DNA of 64,000 nucleotides from DASUPK01 sp963695805 (GCA_963695805.1 CAVOHV010000007.1:1-64000), one strand, 5' to 3'. Shown: positions 41,158 to 50,737, numbered from the stretch's first letter. Notes: generated by a model from the sequence alone, not told the origin. A program made the numbers and translations.

Positions 41158-42321
41158 TCAGCGGGCTTCCCTGCCGGCGACGAAACTTGCGCGGATGAGC
41201 GGCACGCCGGGGCGGTAGACGAAGTCGATGTAGGAGTTCGCGTCGAGGACGATCGCATCGGCTCGGGAGCCGGGTGCAAGCCGGCCCACGTCGTCGCGAC
41301 GCAGCGCTCCGGCGCCCCCGAGTGTCGCCGCCTGCACTGCCTCTTCGATGGTCATTCCCATCTCGCGCACTGCGAGCGCGATGCAGAAGCTCATCGAGGT
41401 GGTGTTGCTCGAGCCCGGGTTCGTATTGGTGGCTATCGCGACTCGAGCCCCGGCGTCGATCATCCTGCGGGCGTCGGGATACGGCTGCCGGGTGGAGAAG
41501 TCGGTGGCGGGAAGGAAGGTGGCGACCGTGTCGCTCGAGGCGAGCGCCTCGACGTCCGCGTCGTCGAAGTAGGTGCAGTGATCGACCGAGGCCGCTGCCA
41601 TCTCGACCGCCAGGCCGATCCCGGGCCCCGGACCGAGCTGGTTGCCGTGCACGCGAAGGCCGAGGCCGGCCGACCGGCCGGCCTCGAGCACCGCCCGTGA
41701 CTGCTCGGCATCGAACGCGCCTCGCTCGCAGAAGACGTCGATCCAGCGCGCCAACGGCGTGCACGCCTCGAGCATCTCACCGCAGACCAGAGCGACGTAG
41801 TCGTCGGCCCGGCCCTCGTACTCCTGCGGCACCGCGTGCGCGCCGAGGAAGGTGACGTCGTCGGTGAGCTCGGCGGCGATCCCGCACAGCCGCCGCTCGT
41901 TCTCGACGTCGAGTCCGTACCCGGACTTGATCTCGAGATGGGTGATCCCTCCGCGGAGCGCCTCCGCCCGGCGCCTGGCTGCCAGCGCACGCAGCTGATC
42001 GTCTGTGGCCGCCCGGGTGGCTTCGGTCGTGACCCTGATGCCGCTCGCCTCATACGGCATTCCGGCCATCCGCGCGGCGAACTCCTCGGCCCGATCTCCG
42101 GCGAAGACCAGATGGGTGTGGCTGTCGACGAAACCCGGGATCACGCAGCGGCCGCCGGCATCGAAGCTGCTGTCGGCTGCTGCGCCTCCTCGCTCCACGG
42201 CGACCACGCGATCTTCCTCGAACACCAGGCTCGCGTCGCGGATGATTCCCAACGGCCCCTCGCCCTCCGAGGGATCGTTGGTCACCAGCAGGCCGATGTT
42301 CTCGATTGCCAGCGAGCTCAT
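41158..42321 (-). CDS. hutI: Imidazolonepropionase
   Basis: 387 residues, last gene of the hut operon; its ATG overlaps the hutF stop (ATGA). Amidohydrolase metal motif VDSHTHLVFAGDRAEEF and the HutI-specific HLEIKSGYGLDVENERR, FLGAHAVPQEY and ATNTNPGSSNT are present. Hydrolyses 4-imidazolone-5-propanoate to N-formimino-L-glutamate, the third step of histidine breakdown. Confidence 0.96.
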   Translation of the reverse strand: MSSLAIENIGLLVTNDPSEGEGPLGIIRDASLVFEEDRVVAVERGGAAADSSFDAGGRCVIPGFVDSHTHLVFAGDRAEEFAARMAGMPYEASGIRVTTEATRAATDDQLRALAARRRAEALRGGITHLEIKSGYGLDVENERRLCGIAAELTDDVTFLGAHAVPQEYEGRADDYVALVCGEMLEACTPLARWIDVFCERGAFDAEQSRAVLEAGRSAGLGLRVHGNQLGPGPGIGLAVEMAAASVDHCTYFDDADVEALASSDTVATFLPATDFSTRQPYPDARRMIDAGARVAIATNTNPGSSNTTSMSFCIALAVREMGMTIEEAVQAATLGGAGALRRDDVGRLAPGSRADAIVLDANSYIDFVYRPGVPLIRASFVAGREAR

Positions 42322-43664
42322 TCCGGCAGCCTGGAGATCGCCTCGCTGAGCTCGGCGGCCACGTCCATGCCGAGGTGAGCGCCATCCCGGACGACGAATC
42401 TGCCTCCGACCATCACGTCGCGCACGTCAGCGGCGCCCGCCGCGAAGACCAGTGACTCGAGGACGTGATCCGCGGAGGTCCCCGCGAGGCGCGCGCTGTC
42501 GAGCCCGACGGTCACGAGGTCTGCGAGCCCCTGGGGCGCGATCGCGCCGGCCTCGGGCCAGCCGATGCCCGCACAACCCTCCAGGGTCGCGGCACGGAGT
42601 AGCTCGGCCGCGGAGTGGCCACCACGCACCCCGCTTTCGAGGCGCTCGTCGAGCTCCACCGCCCGAGCCTCCTCGAACACGTCGATGAGCGCGTGGGAGT
42701 CGGTGCCGAGAGAAAGCCGCGCTCCGGCCTCCGCCAGACGGCGAGCGGGCCCCACGCCATCGGCGAGGTCACGCTCCGTGGTCGGACAGAGACAGACTCC
42801 ACACCCCCCGCCGCCGAGCCGGTCGATGTCGGCTGCGTCCAGATGGGTGGCGTGAACTGCGGTGAAGCGCTCCGAGAGGGCGCCGGCTTCGGCAAGCAGG
42901 GCGGTCGGGCTCCTGCCGTAGGCCGCGGCGCAGTCCTCGTTCTCTGCGACCTGTTCGGAGACATGGGCGTGGAGAGGCCAGGACCTCTCGGCGGCAAACG
43001 CCGCGGTCCGGGCCGAGGCCTCCGGGTCGACGGCGCGGACGCTGTGGATCGCGGCACCGACTCGCCCCCCCTCACCCGGCTCCAGCTGATCCACCCGCTC
43101 CGCCCAGGCCTCGGCGCTGCCGTCAGAGAACCGAAGCTGGACTCCCTCGGCCTGCTGGTCGATCCCTCCGTGCAGGTAACAGGTGTCGAGCAGCGTGATG
43201 CGGATCCCGGCCTCGCGAGCGGCGGCGATCACGGCCTTACCGAGCGCGTTCGGGTCGTCGTAGCGGGCGCCGCCGGGCCCGTGGTGGAGGTAGTGGAACT
43301 CGCCCACGGCCGTGATGCCGGCCAGCGCCATTTCCCCGAACGTCGCCCGGGCCAGGGCTAGGTAGCGGTCCGGGTCGATCTGCTCGGCGATCTCGTACAT
43401 CCGCCGTCTCCAGACCCAAAAATCCCCGCGCTCGGCCTGGGTGCGCCCGCGCAACGCCCGCTGGAAGGCGTGAGAGTGGGCGTTGGCCAGTCCCGGGATC
43501 GTCAGCCCGCGCAATGAGATCGCCTCAGCGGGAGGACTCGACACTCCCGCTGCGACCGAGGCAATCCGCTCGCCGTCGAGTTCGACGAGAACCTCCGCCT
43601 CCGCCCTCTCCCCGCCGAGCCAGGCGAGCTCGCACCAGAGGGCCCTCGCCGGCTCGGCGCTCAC
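42318..43664 (-). CDS. hutF: Formimidoylglutamate deiminase
   Basis: 448 residues; GTG overlaps the deformylase stop (GTGA). HutF signature NAHSHAFQRALRGRTQ, FWVWRRRMYEIAEQIDP, GITAVGEFHYLHHGPGG and metal residues in HAHVSEQVAENEDC and LGTDSHALIDVFEE. Converts N-formimino-L-glutamate to N-formyl-L-glutamate and ammonia, the branch that requires a deformylase (HutG) for the final step. No HutG (M14-like amidohydrolase fold) is present in this operon. Confidence 0.95.
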   Translation of the reverse strand: MSAEPARALWCELAWLGGERAEAEVLVELDGERIASVAAGVSSPPAEAISLRGLTIPGLANAHSHAFQRALRGRTQAERGDFWVWRRRMYEIAEQIDPDRYLALARATFGEMALAGITAVGEFHYLHHGPGGARYDDPNALGKAVIAAAREAGIRITLLDTCYLHGGIDQQAEGVQLRFSDGSAEAWAERVDQLEPGEGGRVGAAIHSVRAVDPEASARTAAFAAERSWPLHAHVSEQVAENEDCAAAYGRSPTALLAEAGALSERFTAVHATHLDAADIDRLGGGGCGVCLCPTTERDLADGVGPARRLAEAGARLSLGTDSHALIDVFEEARAVELDERLESGVRGGHSAAELLRAATLEGCAGIGWPEAGAIAPQGLADLVTVGLDSARLAGTSADHVLESLVFAAGAADVRDVMVGGRFVVRDGAHLGMDVAAELSEAISRLPE

Positions 43665-44236
43665 GATTCCGGCTCTTCCGCAAACCGAGCGGCTCGGCGG
43701 ACGAACTCGTCGCGCTGGTGGCGGTCGAACTGCTCCCAGGTGGCGAAGGTCCGCGGATCGGCCCGGTCGACGAAGAGGACGCCGTCGAGGTGATCCACCT
43801 CGTGCTGGAAGGTGCCGGCGGTCAGCCCGCGTTTGACCTCATCGTGCTCGCCGCCCTGGCGATCGAGAAATCGGACCCGGACGGCCAGGTGGCGCGGGAG
43901 GGTGCCCCGCAGGTCGGGCACGGAGAGGCAGCCCTCGTTGATCTCGACCGTCTCGTCGCCGAGTGGCTCGATGGTGGGATTGACCATCACCGTGAGCGGG
44001 ACCGGGGGCTTGTAGGGATAGCGGGGATTTCCCTCCTCCACCTCGACGACCGCCACACGTACCGGCTCGCCCACCTGGTTCGCAGCGATCCCGGCGCCGT
44101 GCATCGCCCGCTTGGTCTCGATCAGGTCGTCGATCAGCTTCTGGATCGCGGGGGAGGCGATCTCCTCGGGGCTCAGCTCTCTGGCGCGCTCGCGCAGCAC
44201 GGGATCGCCGATCTCAACGACCTCGCGAACGCTCAC
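43661..44236 (-). CDS. def: Peptide deformylase-family enzyme inside the hut operon
   Basis: 191 residues; GTG at 44236 overlaps the hutU stop, and its own stop overlaps hutF. All deformylase motifs are intact: motif 1 GAGIAANQ (47-54), motif 2 EGCLS with metal Cys103, motif 3 QHEVDH with His145, Glu146, His149. Family members remove formyl from nascent protein N-termini using Fe/Ni. Here it sits between hutU and hutF, exactly where an N-formylglutamate deformylase is needed and where hutG is missing. It may be the housekeeping enzyme riding in the operon or a specialised paralogue acting on N-formylglutamate; the sequence alone cannot decide. Confidence 0.92.
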   Translation of the reverse strand: MSVREVVEIGDPVLRERARELSPEEIASPAIQKLIDDLIETKRAMHGAGIAANQVGEPVRVAVVEVEEGNPRYPYKPPVPLTVMVNPTIEPLGDETVEINEGCLSVPDLRGTLPRHLAVRVRFLDRQGGEHDEVKRGLTAGTFQHEVDHLDGVLFVDRADPRTFATWEQFDRHQRDEFVRRAARFAEEPES

Positions 44237-45894
44237 TCGCCGTCCCGCATCGGCAACCGCACGCCCCGCTCGGCGGCGACGGCGATCGCCCGCTCGTATC
44301 CGGCATCCGCGTGTCGCATCACACCGGTCCCGGGATCGCTGGTCAGCACCCGCTCGAGTTTCTCCGCCGCGAGATCCGTCCCATCCGCGACGCAGACCAT
44401 GCCCGCGTGAAGCGACCGCCCGATCCCGACCCCGCCGCCGTCGTGGATGCTCACCCAGGAGGCGCCCGAGGCGGTGTTGACCAGAGCGTTCAGGAGCGGC
44501 CAGTCGGCGATCGGGTCGGAGCCGTCGGCCATCGACTCCGTCTCGCGGTATGGGGAGGCGACCGAGCCGGAGTCGAGGTGGTCGCGGCCGATCACGATCG
44601 GACCGGAGACCTCGCCGGACCTGACCAGCTCGTTGAAGCGCACACCGAGCCGGGCTCTCTCGCCGTACCCGGCCCAGCAGATACGCGCCGGGAGGCCCTG
44701 GTAGGTGATCTTCTCCTCGGCGAGCTCGATCCAGCGCCGCAGCGGCTCGTCGTCGGGGATCTCCTCGAGCACAGCCCGATCGGTGGCCTCGATGTCCGCC
44801 GGATCCCCAGAGAGGGCGACCCAGCGGAAGGGGCCCTTGCCGTCGCAGAACAGCGGCCGGATGTAGGCGGGGACGAAGCCCGGATACGCGAAGGCCCGCT
44901 CGAAGCCGCCCAGCTCCGCCTCGGCGCGCAGGCTGTTGCCGTAGTCGAAGACCTCGGCCCCGGCGTCGAGGAAGCCGACCATCGCGGCGCAATGGGCGGC
45001 GATCGCGGCCCGAGAGCGCGTGACGTACTCCTCCGGGTTTTCCTGTCGCAGCCGCAGCGCCTCCTCCAGCGTCATCAGGTTCGGGACGTAGCCGTTGAGT
45101 GGATCGTGGGCGCTCGTCTGGTCGGTGACGATGTCTGCCTCGAACCCCATCCTCTGAAGCTCGGGCAGCGCGTCGGCTGCGTTGGCGACGAGCCCGACAC
45201 TGAGTGGACGGCCCTCGGTCTTCGCCGCTCTACACCGGGCGATCGCGTCCTCGAGGTCGTCGGCCTCCTCGTCGAGGTAGCCGGTCTCGATCCGCCGTCG
45301 CAGGTGGCCGGCGTCGATCTCGATGCAGAGGCCGACGCCACCGTTCATCGTGATCGACAGCGGCTGCGCCCCGCCCATGCCGCCCAGGCCCGCCGTCAGC
45401 GAGATCGTGCCCGCCAGCGACCCGCCGAAGCGGCGCCGGGCGATCTCCGCGAAGCACTCGTAGGTCCCCTGGACGATCCCCTGGGTCCCGATGTAGATCC
45501 ACGACCCGGCCGTCATCTGGCCGTACATCGTCAGGCCCTCGGCCTCGAGCCGGCGAAACTCGTCCCAGTTGTCCCACTCGCCGACCAGATTCGAGTTGGC
45601 GATCAGGACGCGCGGGGACCACTCGTGGGTGCGGAAGACCCCAACCGGCTTGCCCGACTGGACGAGCAGCGTCTCGTCGTCGCCTAACTCGCGCAGCGTC
45701 CGGACGATCGCGTCGAAGGCATCCCACGAACGCGCCGCGCGCCCCCTGCCTCCATAGACGACCAGCTCGTCGGGGTTCTCGGCCACCTCGGGATCGAGGT
45801 TGTTCATCAGCATCCGCATGGCCGCCTCCTGCTGCCAGCCCCGGCAGGAGAGCTCTGTACCCCGCGGGGCACGGACCGGGCGAGGGCCGCTCAC
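44233..45894 (-). CDS. hutU: Urocanate hydratase
   Basis: 553 residues from GTG 45894, overlapping the hutH stop (GTGA); start SGPRPVRAPRGTELSCRGWQ matches the family N-terminus, while a later ATG would truncate it. NAD-binding GLGGMGGAQPLS and the catalytic region PARICWAGYGERARLG are present, with MADGSDPIADWPLLNALVNT. Adds water to urocanate using tightly bound NAD, second step of the pathway. Confidence 0.96.
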   Translation of the reverse strand: MSGPRPVRAPRGTELSCRGWQQEAAMRMLMNNLDPEVAENPDELVVYGGRGRAARSWDAFDAIVRTLRELGDDETLLVQSGKPVGVFRTHEWSPRVLIANSNLVGEWDNWDEFRRLEAEGLTMYGQMTAGSWIYIGTQGIVQGTYECFAEIARRRFGGSLAGTISLTAGLGGMGGAQPLSITMNGGVGLCIEIDAGHLRRRIETGYLDEEADDLEDAIARCRAAKTEGRPLSVGLVANAADALPELQRMGFEADIVTDQTSAHDPLNGYVPNLMTLEEALRLRQENPEEYVTRSRAAIAAHCAAMVGFLDAGAEVFDYGNSLRAEAELGGFERAFAYPGFVPAYIRPLFCDGKGPFRWVALSGDPADIEATDRAVLEEIPDDEPLRRWIELAEEKITYQGLPARICWAGYGERARLGVRFNELVRSGEVSGPIVIGRDHLDSGSVASPYRETESMADGSDPIADWPLLNALVNTASGASWVSIHDGGGVGIGRSLHAGMVCVADGTDLAAEKLERVLTSDPGTGVMRHADAGYERAIAVAAERGVRLPMRDGE

Positions 45895-47438
45895 CGCAGC
45901 ACCCCGATCGCGTCCTCGACCGCCCGAATGAGCTCGCCGCTGGCGACCAGGCGCTCCATCGCCTCGAGCTCGGGAGCGAGGTGACGGTCCGGTCCCGGCC
46001 CCGGGACGCCGGCGGAGCGGATCGCCGCCAGGGCTGCGCCCGTACCCGCCCCGGGCTCCAGTGGGGCACGCAGCTCGAGCCCTCGCGCCGCGCAGGCCGC
46101 CTCGACCGCGAGGATCCGACGGAGATTGGCAAGAGCCGCACGCAGCTTCCGCGCGGCCCCCCAGCCCATCGAGACGTGGTCCTCCTGCATCGCGCTCGTG
46201 GGCAGCGAGTCGACGCCGGCCGGGGACGCCAGCCGGCGATTCTCGGCGACCATCGCCGCTTGGGTGTACTGCGCGATCATCAGCCCCGAATCGACTCCCG
46301 GGTCCTCGGCCAGGAACGGCGGGAGGCCCTCCGAGCGACTCGCGTCGAGCAGCCGGTCCGTCCGCCGTTCCGCGATCGCGCCCGTGTCCGCCACCGCCAT
46401 GGCAAGCAGGTCGCAGGCCAGGGCGAGGGGCGCGCCGTGGAAGTTCCCGCATGACTCGACGCGGCCGTCGGGGAGCACCATCGGATTGTCAATCGCGGAG
46501 CGGAGCTCCTCCTTCGCCACGCCCTCGGCGTAGCCGAGGGCATCCCGGGCGGCGCCGTTCACCTGCGGGGCGCAGCGCAGCGAGTAGGCGTCCTGGACGC
46601 GGGGGTCGTCCTCGCGGTGGCTGGCGACGATCGGCGAGCCGTCGAGCAGCCGGCGCAGGTTGGCGGCGCTCACCGCCTGCCCCGGCTGCGCGCGGAGGGC
46701 GATCAGGTCCTGCGCGAAGGCGCGGTCGGTCCCCAGCAGGGCCTCCACTGACATCGCGGCCGTCAAATCGGCGACGCGCACCAGCGACCGCAGGTCCGAG
46801 ACGGCGAGCACCAGCATGCCGAGGATGCCGTCGGTGCCGTTGATCAGCGCCAGGCCTTCCTTCGCACGTAGCGTCAGCGGCTGGATCTCGGCATCGGCCA
46901 GAGCCTCGGCGGCGGGACGCCGCCGCCCGTCGGCGTCCACGACCTCACCCTCGCCGATCAGGGCGAGGGCGCAGTGCGCCAGCGGAGCGAGGTCGCCGCT
47001 GGCGCCGAGGGATCCGTGCTCTGGCACCACGGGCGTGATCCCGGCATGCAGGATCCGCAGGATCAGCTCGGCGACCTCCGGCCTGGCCCCCGAGTAGCCC
47101 AGGGCGAGCGACCGGGCCCGTAGCACCATCATCGCCCGCACGACCTCCCGCTCCACAGGCTCTCCCATGCCGCCGGCGTGCGAGCGGATCAGCGCCCGCT
47201 GCAGCTCCTCGCGGCGATCCGCGGGGATCGGCGTCGTCGCGAGCGAGCCGAAGCCCGTGGAGACGCCATAGGTGGGCTCAGGGGAGGAGGCCAGCCGCTC
47301 GACGATCGCGGCGCTCTCGGCCATCGCGTCGCGTGCATCCTCCATGAGCTCGGCCTGGGCGCCCTCCCGGGCGACCGCCACGACCTCTGGGAGCGTGAGC
47401 CCGCCGGCCCTCAGCTCGATCATCGGGGTCGATGACAC
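45891..47438 (-). CDS. hutH: Histidine ammonia-lyase
   Basis: 515 residues. The MIO cofactor precursor Ala146-Ser147-Gly148 lies in HGSLGASGDLAPLAH; YGVSTGFG and QDAYSLRCAPQ are active-site regions. Deaminates histidine to urocanate, the first step. First gene of the operon, preceded by AATAGT 6 nt before its start codon; no operator was recognised. Confidence 0.96.
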   Translation of the reverse strand: MSSTPMIELRAGGLTLPEVVAVAREGAQAELMEDARDAMAESAAIVERLASSPEPTYGVSTGFGSLATTPIPADRREELQRALIRSHAGGMGEPVEREVVRAMMVLRARSLALGYSGARPEVAELILRILHAGITPVVPEHGSLGASGDLAPLAHCALALIGEGEVVDADGRRRPAAEALADAEIQPLTLRAKEGLALINGTDGILGMLVLAVSDLRSLVRVADLTAAMSVEALLGTDRAFAQDLIALRAQPGQAVSAANLRRLLDGSPIVASHREDDPRVQDAYSLRCAPQVNGAARDALGYAEGVAKEELRSAIDNPMVLPDGRVESCGNFHGAPLALACDLLAMAVADTGAIAERRTDRLLDASRSEGLPPFLAEDPGVDSGLMIAQYTQAAMVAENRRLASPAGVDSLPTSAMQEDHVSMGWGAARKLRAALANLRRILAVEAACAARGLELRAPLEPGAGTGAALAAIRSAGVPGPGPDRHLAPELEAMERLVASGELIRAVEDAIGVLR

Positions 47439-47468
47439 GGGCTGACTATTCCACGCCCGGCCCGCGAG

Positions 47469-47542
<74 letters not shown>

Positions 47543-48020
47543 TTACGCAGAGAATACGGCGACAGTTTGGCGGTGTCTCGGATGTTCGAATGGCCGCCGC
47601 CCTTCCACGAACTGTAGGGGCGGCGGGTTGGCCCTCTCCCTCAAGTTGAGGTCGAGATTCACCGCCTGCGGACGCGGAATATGGGCCGGGGGTAGACAAT
47701 TGACGCCTCGCCCAGTCTTTCGGGGAGAAATTCCCCCATTCGAAAATTCGGTACGCGGGACAGTGTTGGTCACCGTGAATGGAGGATGCCAGTGGAAGCA
47801 TCTGCGGCCTCACCAACGAGCTCGATGTCGCCTTCGGCAGCCAGGCGCATGCGTACTGAATGGCGGAATAGAGGATCGCCATTCACGATTGCAACAGCGA
47901 GCGCCGGAGATGATCTCGATGAGGCCGGTCTCGGGATCGTTGAAACTTAGTACGCGACGAGGCGGACCAGGATGTGAACTCCCAACCCCCCCATGGGGGT
48001 AGAAAACTTCCCCGGTGCAA
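47543..48020. other. 478-bp spacer between two tRNA-Arg copies
   Basis: No convincing gene. Lower GC than its neighbours. It contains a perfect 9-bp inverted repeat, TGAATGGCG (47857-47865) and CGCCATTCA (47877-47885), with an 11-nt loop; a 5-bp hairpin GGGGA/TCCCC at 47722-47726 and 47732-47736; and a CCCCCATGGGGG palindrome at 47988-47999. No integrase or insertion-sequence remnant was recognised. Confidence 0.6.
47857..47885. repeat. 9-bp perfect inverted repeat in the tRNA spacer
   Basis: TGAATGGCG and CGCCATTCA separated by 11 nt. Could be an RNA hairpin or a protein-binding site; there is no T-tract. Confidence 0.5.
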
Positions 48021-48094
<74 letters not shown>

Positions 48095-48143
48095 TGGCAG
48101 ATCTGGCAGATAGGGCTTGATCGTAGATGGGATCCTGGAGGTC

Positions 48144-48149
48144 TAGGCT
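48144..48149 (+). promoter_or_regulatory. -10-like hexamer TAGGCT before the TAP-like hydrolase
   Basis: TAGGCT ends 7 nt before GTG 48157, favouring that start over the ATG at 48127. Confidence 0.4.
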
Positions 48150-48156
48150 CCCTCCC

Positions 48157-49623
48157 GTGTCTCGACTGCGGTGCCCGATCCTGCTCGCCTCGTTCCTGGG
48201 AGGGCTGTTCCTGGGCGCCTACGGATCGGGCCCGGCTAGCGCTGCGAGTGCCGAAGTCGCTGCGGCGAGTGACTCGCCCCTGGTCAGCCCTTGCGACATC
48301 GGCGCCGGCCCCCGCTTCCGCTGCGGGCGGATCACGGTGCCGGCGGTCCGCGGGCAGCCGGGCCTCGGAGACCAGTCGATCTTCTTCGCGGTTCGCCCGC
48401 GGGATCAGGCGAAGAAGCCGCCGCTCGGCACCATCTTCGCCGTCGAGGGCGGGCCGGGCTACGCCAGCACCGGCTTCGACTCGGCGAAGTCGTATCGGGC
48501 GGTCTTCCGTCCGCTGTTGAGGCGACGCGACCTGGTGCTCATCGACCAGCGCGGCACTGGCCACTCCCAGGCGGTCGATTGCCCGCAGCTGCAGCGAGGG
48601 ATGGTCCCGAAGGTGATCGCGACCGCTTCGTGTGCGAACCAGCTCGGCCCGCGCTATCAGGGGTTCACGTCCGCGGAATCCGCAGCCGACATCGAGGCCG
48701 TCCGCAACGCACTCGGGGTGGGTCCGATCACCCTCTACGGCGACTCGTACGGGACCCTGCTGGCCCAGGCGTACTCGGTCCGCTACCCGGCGAGCCTGCG
48801 TTCGATGGTGCTCTCCTCAGCCTATCCGGCCGACGATCCGTTCTGGCGGACGATCTACACCTGGGCCATGCGGGCCGTGAAACTGAGCTGTGCGCGTAAC
48901 TCGGCCTGCCGCGCCCGGGCCGCGTCCCTCTGCGGCGGCAAGGAGCTGCGCTGCTCCTGGGACGGCGAGCAGCGCTTCAAGCACGCGCTCGCCCGGATCC
49001 AGCGGACCGGCGGCCCGCTCAACGGCACCCTCGCCTTTCTGCTCGAGGCGGGGACCTGGTCCCCGAACTCCTACCTGGCGCTGAACCGCGCGGTGACCGA
49101 GTACCTAGCGGGCCAACCCGAGCGCCTCGATCGCATCGCCCACGAGGGACGCCCCGGCGACGGCGACTTTCACTACTTCTCCACCGGGATGGGCACCGCG
49201 GTCGAGTGCAACGACTACCCGGTGGCCTGGGACCGCTCGGCCGACTTCGCCCAGCGCACAGCCCAGCTCGATCAGGCGATCGCCGCCTTCCCCCGCCGCC
49301 GGCTGTTCGCGCCCCTCACCGTGAGCCAGTGGATGACCCTGCCGTCAATCGGCTTCACCGGCTGCCTCTCCTGGCCGGCCCCGACCGCTGGGATGGAGCC
49401 GCCCGTCCCTCGCGGCTCCAAGCAGCCGGCGAGTCTGCCGGTCCTGGTGCTCTCGGGCGAATTCGACGACATCACCACCGTCAGCGAGGCCCGTAAGGTC
49501 GCGCGCCAGTACCCGTCGGGCCGGGTCCGCATCGTCCCCAGTAGGGGACACGCCTCGGACCTGTATTACCCGTACCGCTCACCGGCGGTCCGCTGGATCC
49601 GCCGCTTCGTCGCCGGCCACTAG
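48157..49623 (+). CDS. Secreted alpha/beta hydrolase, tripeptidyl-aminopeptidase-like
   Basis: 488 residues from GTG 48157. Signal peptide RLRCPILLASFLGGLFLGAY; oxyanion region FAVEGGPGYASTG, LVLIDQRGTGHSQ, nucleophile elbow YGDSYGTLLAQAY, Asp in LSGEFDDITTV and His in PSRGHASDLYY; SlpD/TAP family with TAP-like C-terminal domain. Cleaves N-terminal peptides or hydrolyses esters outside the cell. Several Cys pairs suggest disulfides. Confidence 0.88.
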   Translation: MSRLRCPILLASFLGGLFLGAYGSGPASAASAEVAAASDSPLVSPCDIGAGPRFRCGRITVPAVRGQPGLGDQSIFFAVRPRDQAKKPPLGTIFAVEGGPGYASTGFDSAKSYRAVFRPLLRRRDLVLIDQRGTGHSQAVDCPQLQRGMVPKVIATASCANQLGPRYQGFTSAESAADIEAVRNALGVGPITLYGDSYGTLLAQAYSVRYPASLRSMVLSSAYPADDPFWRTIYTWAMRAVKLSCARNSACRARAASLCGGKELRCSWDGEQRFKHALARIQRTGGPLNGTLAFLLEAGTWSPNSYLALNRAVTEYLAGQPERLDRIAHEGRPGDGDFHYFSTGMGTAVECNDYPVAWDRSADFAQRTAQLDQAIAAFPRRRLFAPLTVSQWMTLPSIGFTGCLSWPAPTAGMEPPVPRGSKQPASLPVLVLSGEFDDITTVSEARKVARQYPSGRVRIVPSRGHASDLYYPYRSPAVRWIRRFVAGH

Positions 49624-49675
49624 ACCGTCCGCCCGGCCCCTTTAGTTCCCCGCGCGAGCGGCCGATGAGAACTGC

Positions 49676-50737
49676 ATGAGCAGGACGCTCCTGCGCGGCG
49701 CCTGGACGGCCTGGATCCTCTCAGCCCTCGCCCTGGCGCTCGCCGCATGCGGAGGCGGCTCCTCCACGCAGGTGAGATGCAAGCCCACGCTCTATCCGCA
49801 TCTCACGCCGGGCACCGGTCCCAACGCCTACACGATGGGGATCCGGATCAACAAGGACAGCGAGGTCGACGAGATCGGCGGGCTCCTCGGGGATCGGATC
49901 ACCCAGCAGGACGTCTTCGTGATCAACGCCGAGTACCCCAGCTCCAAACCCGCAGACTGGGAGAACGCCCTCGTGCGACTCGACGAGAAGTTCCCGTGCA
50001 ACCGGGTCGTGACGCTCACGGGACTGGGCCAACGGGCGGATAGGCCCTCATACGAGTACGCCCTGGTGGGGCATCCGGAGCTCGACGCGCTGCTCGTCGA
50101 CTGGGAGCCGGATTCGTGGGCCGACACGGGACGCGGCGCGTGGTCGTCGGCTCTCGACCGCAACCTCACCCGCATCGCCGATCAGCTCCACGAGCTCTCC
50201 GACCAGCTGAAGAGCACGAAGACGGTGATGGGGCTGGTGCCCGACTACATACCGCGCTGGGACTACGGGCGCACCGCGCGGGTGGTGGCGGAGGCGAACT
50301 ACTTCCTGGACCCGATCCACCGGGGTTACCAGATCATCCAAACCCAGCCGAACTGCGGCACACCGTCGGCTGCGGGTCCGCTGATCGGCCCCCTCACGGG
50401 GCAGCTGATTCGACAGTACCGAAGCCTCTTCGGCCTTCCTCTCCGTGTGGGGGCTCCCAAGGACGAACCGCCGGACATGGACAGGGACCTGCTCCAGCAC
50501 GTCGGCTTCGAGGTTGCCTTCGACGAGTCCCCCAACCCGAAGGCCTCCGAGCCGGTGGAGCGAATCGGTCCCCAGCGAGCCGCTGCCTGCACCGATCAGA
50601 TCCTCAACGCGGGCGGCGCCGGCGTTCTCTACTGGGCCTCGCCTGAATCGATCCGGGCGATGCTCGACACGCCGCTGGGCCGCTCGCTCCGCGCGCACTT
50701 GGCCAGCGCTGAACGGGCCTACTCGGGCTCCTCGTAG
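49676..50737 (+). CDS. Uncharacterised lipoprotein, possibly TIM-barrel
   Basis: 353 residues. Lipobox LALAAC with an N-terminal signal; the body has NAYTMGIRINKD, QDVFVINAEYPS and HPELDALLVDWEPDSWAD, where VDWEPD resembles the acidic end-of-strand motif of glycoside hydrolases such as GH18, then VMGLVPDYIPRWDYG. A barrel of the hydrolase type is plausible but the catalytic motif is not complete. Family unknown. Confidence 0.72.
   Translation: MSRTLLRGAWTAWILSALALALAACGGGSSTQVRCKPTLYPHLTPGTGPNAYTMGIRINKDSEVDEIGGLLGDRITQQDVFVINAEYPSSKPADWENALVRLDEKFPCNRVVTLTGLGQRADRPSYEYALVGHPELDALLVDWEPDSWADTGRGAWSSALDRNLTRIADQLHELSDQLKSTKTVMGLVPDYIPRWDYGRTARVVAEANYFLDPIHRGYQIIQTQPNCGTPSAAGPLIGPLTGQLIRQYRSLFGLPLRVGAPKDEPPDMDRDLLQHVGFEVAFDESPNPKASEPVERIGPQRAAACTDQILNAGGAGVLYWASPESIRAMLDTPLGRSLRAHLASAERAYSGSS

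Noticed and set aside
47988..47999. CCCCCATGGGGG palindrome as an operator
   Set aside because: Short and GC-only; expected by chance in this composition, and no gene start is close.
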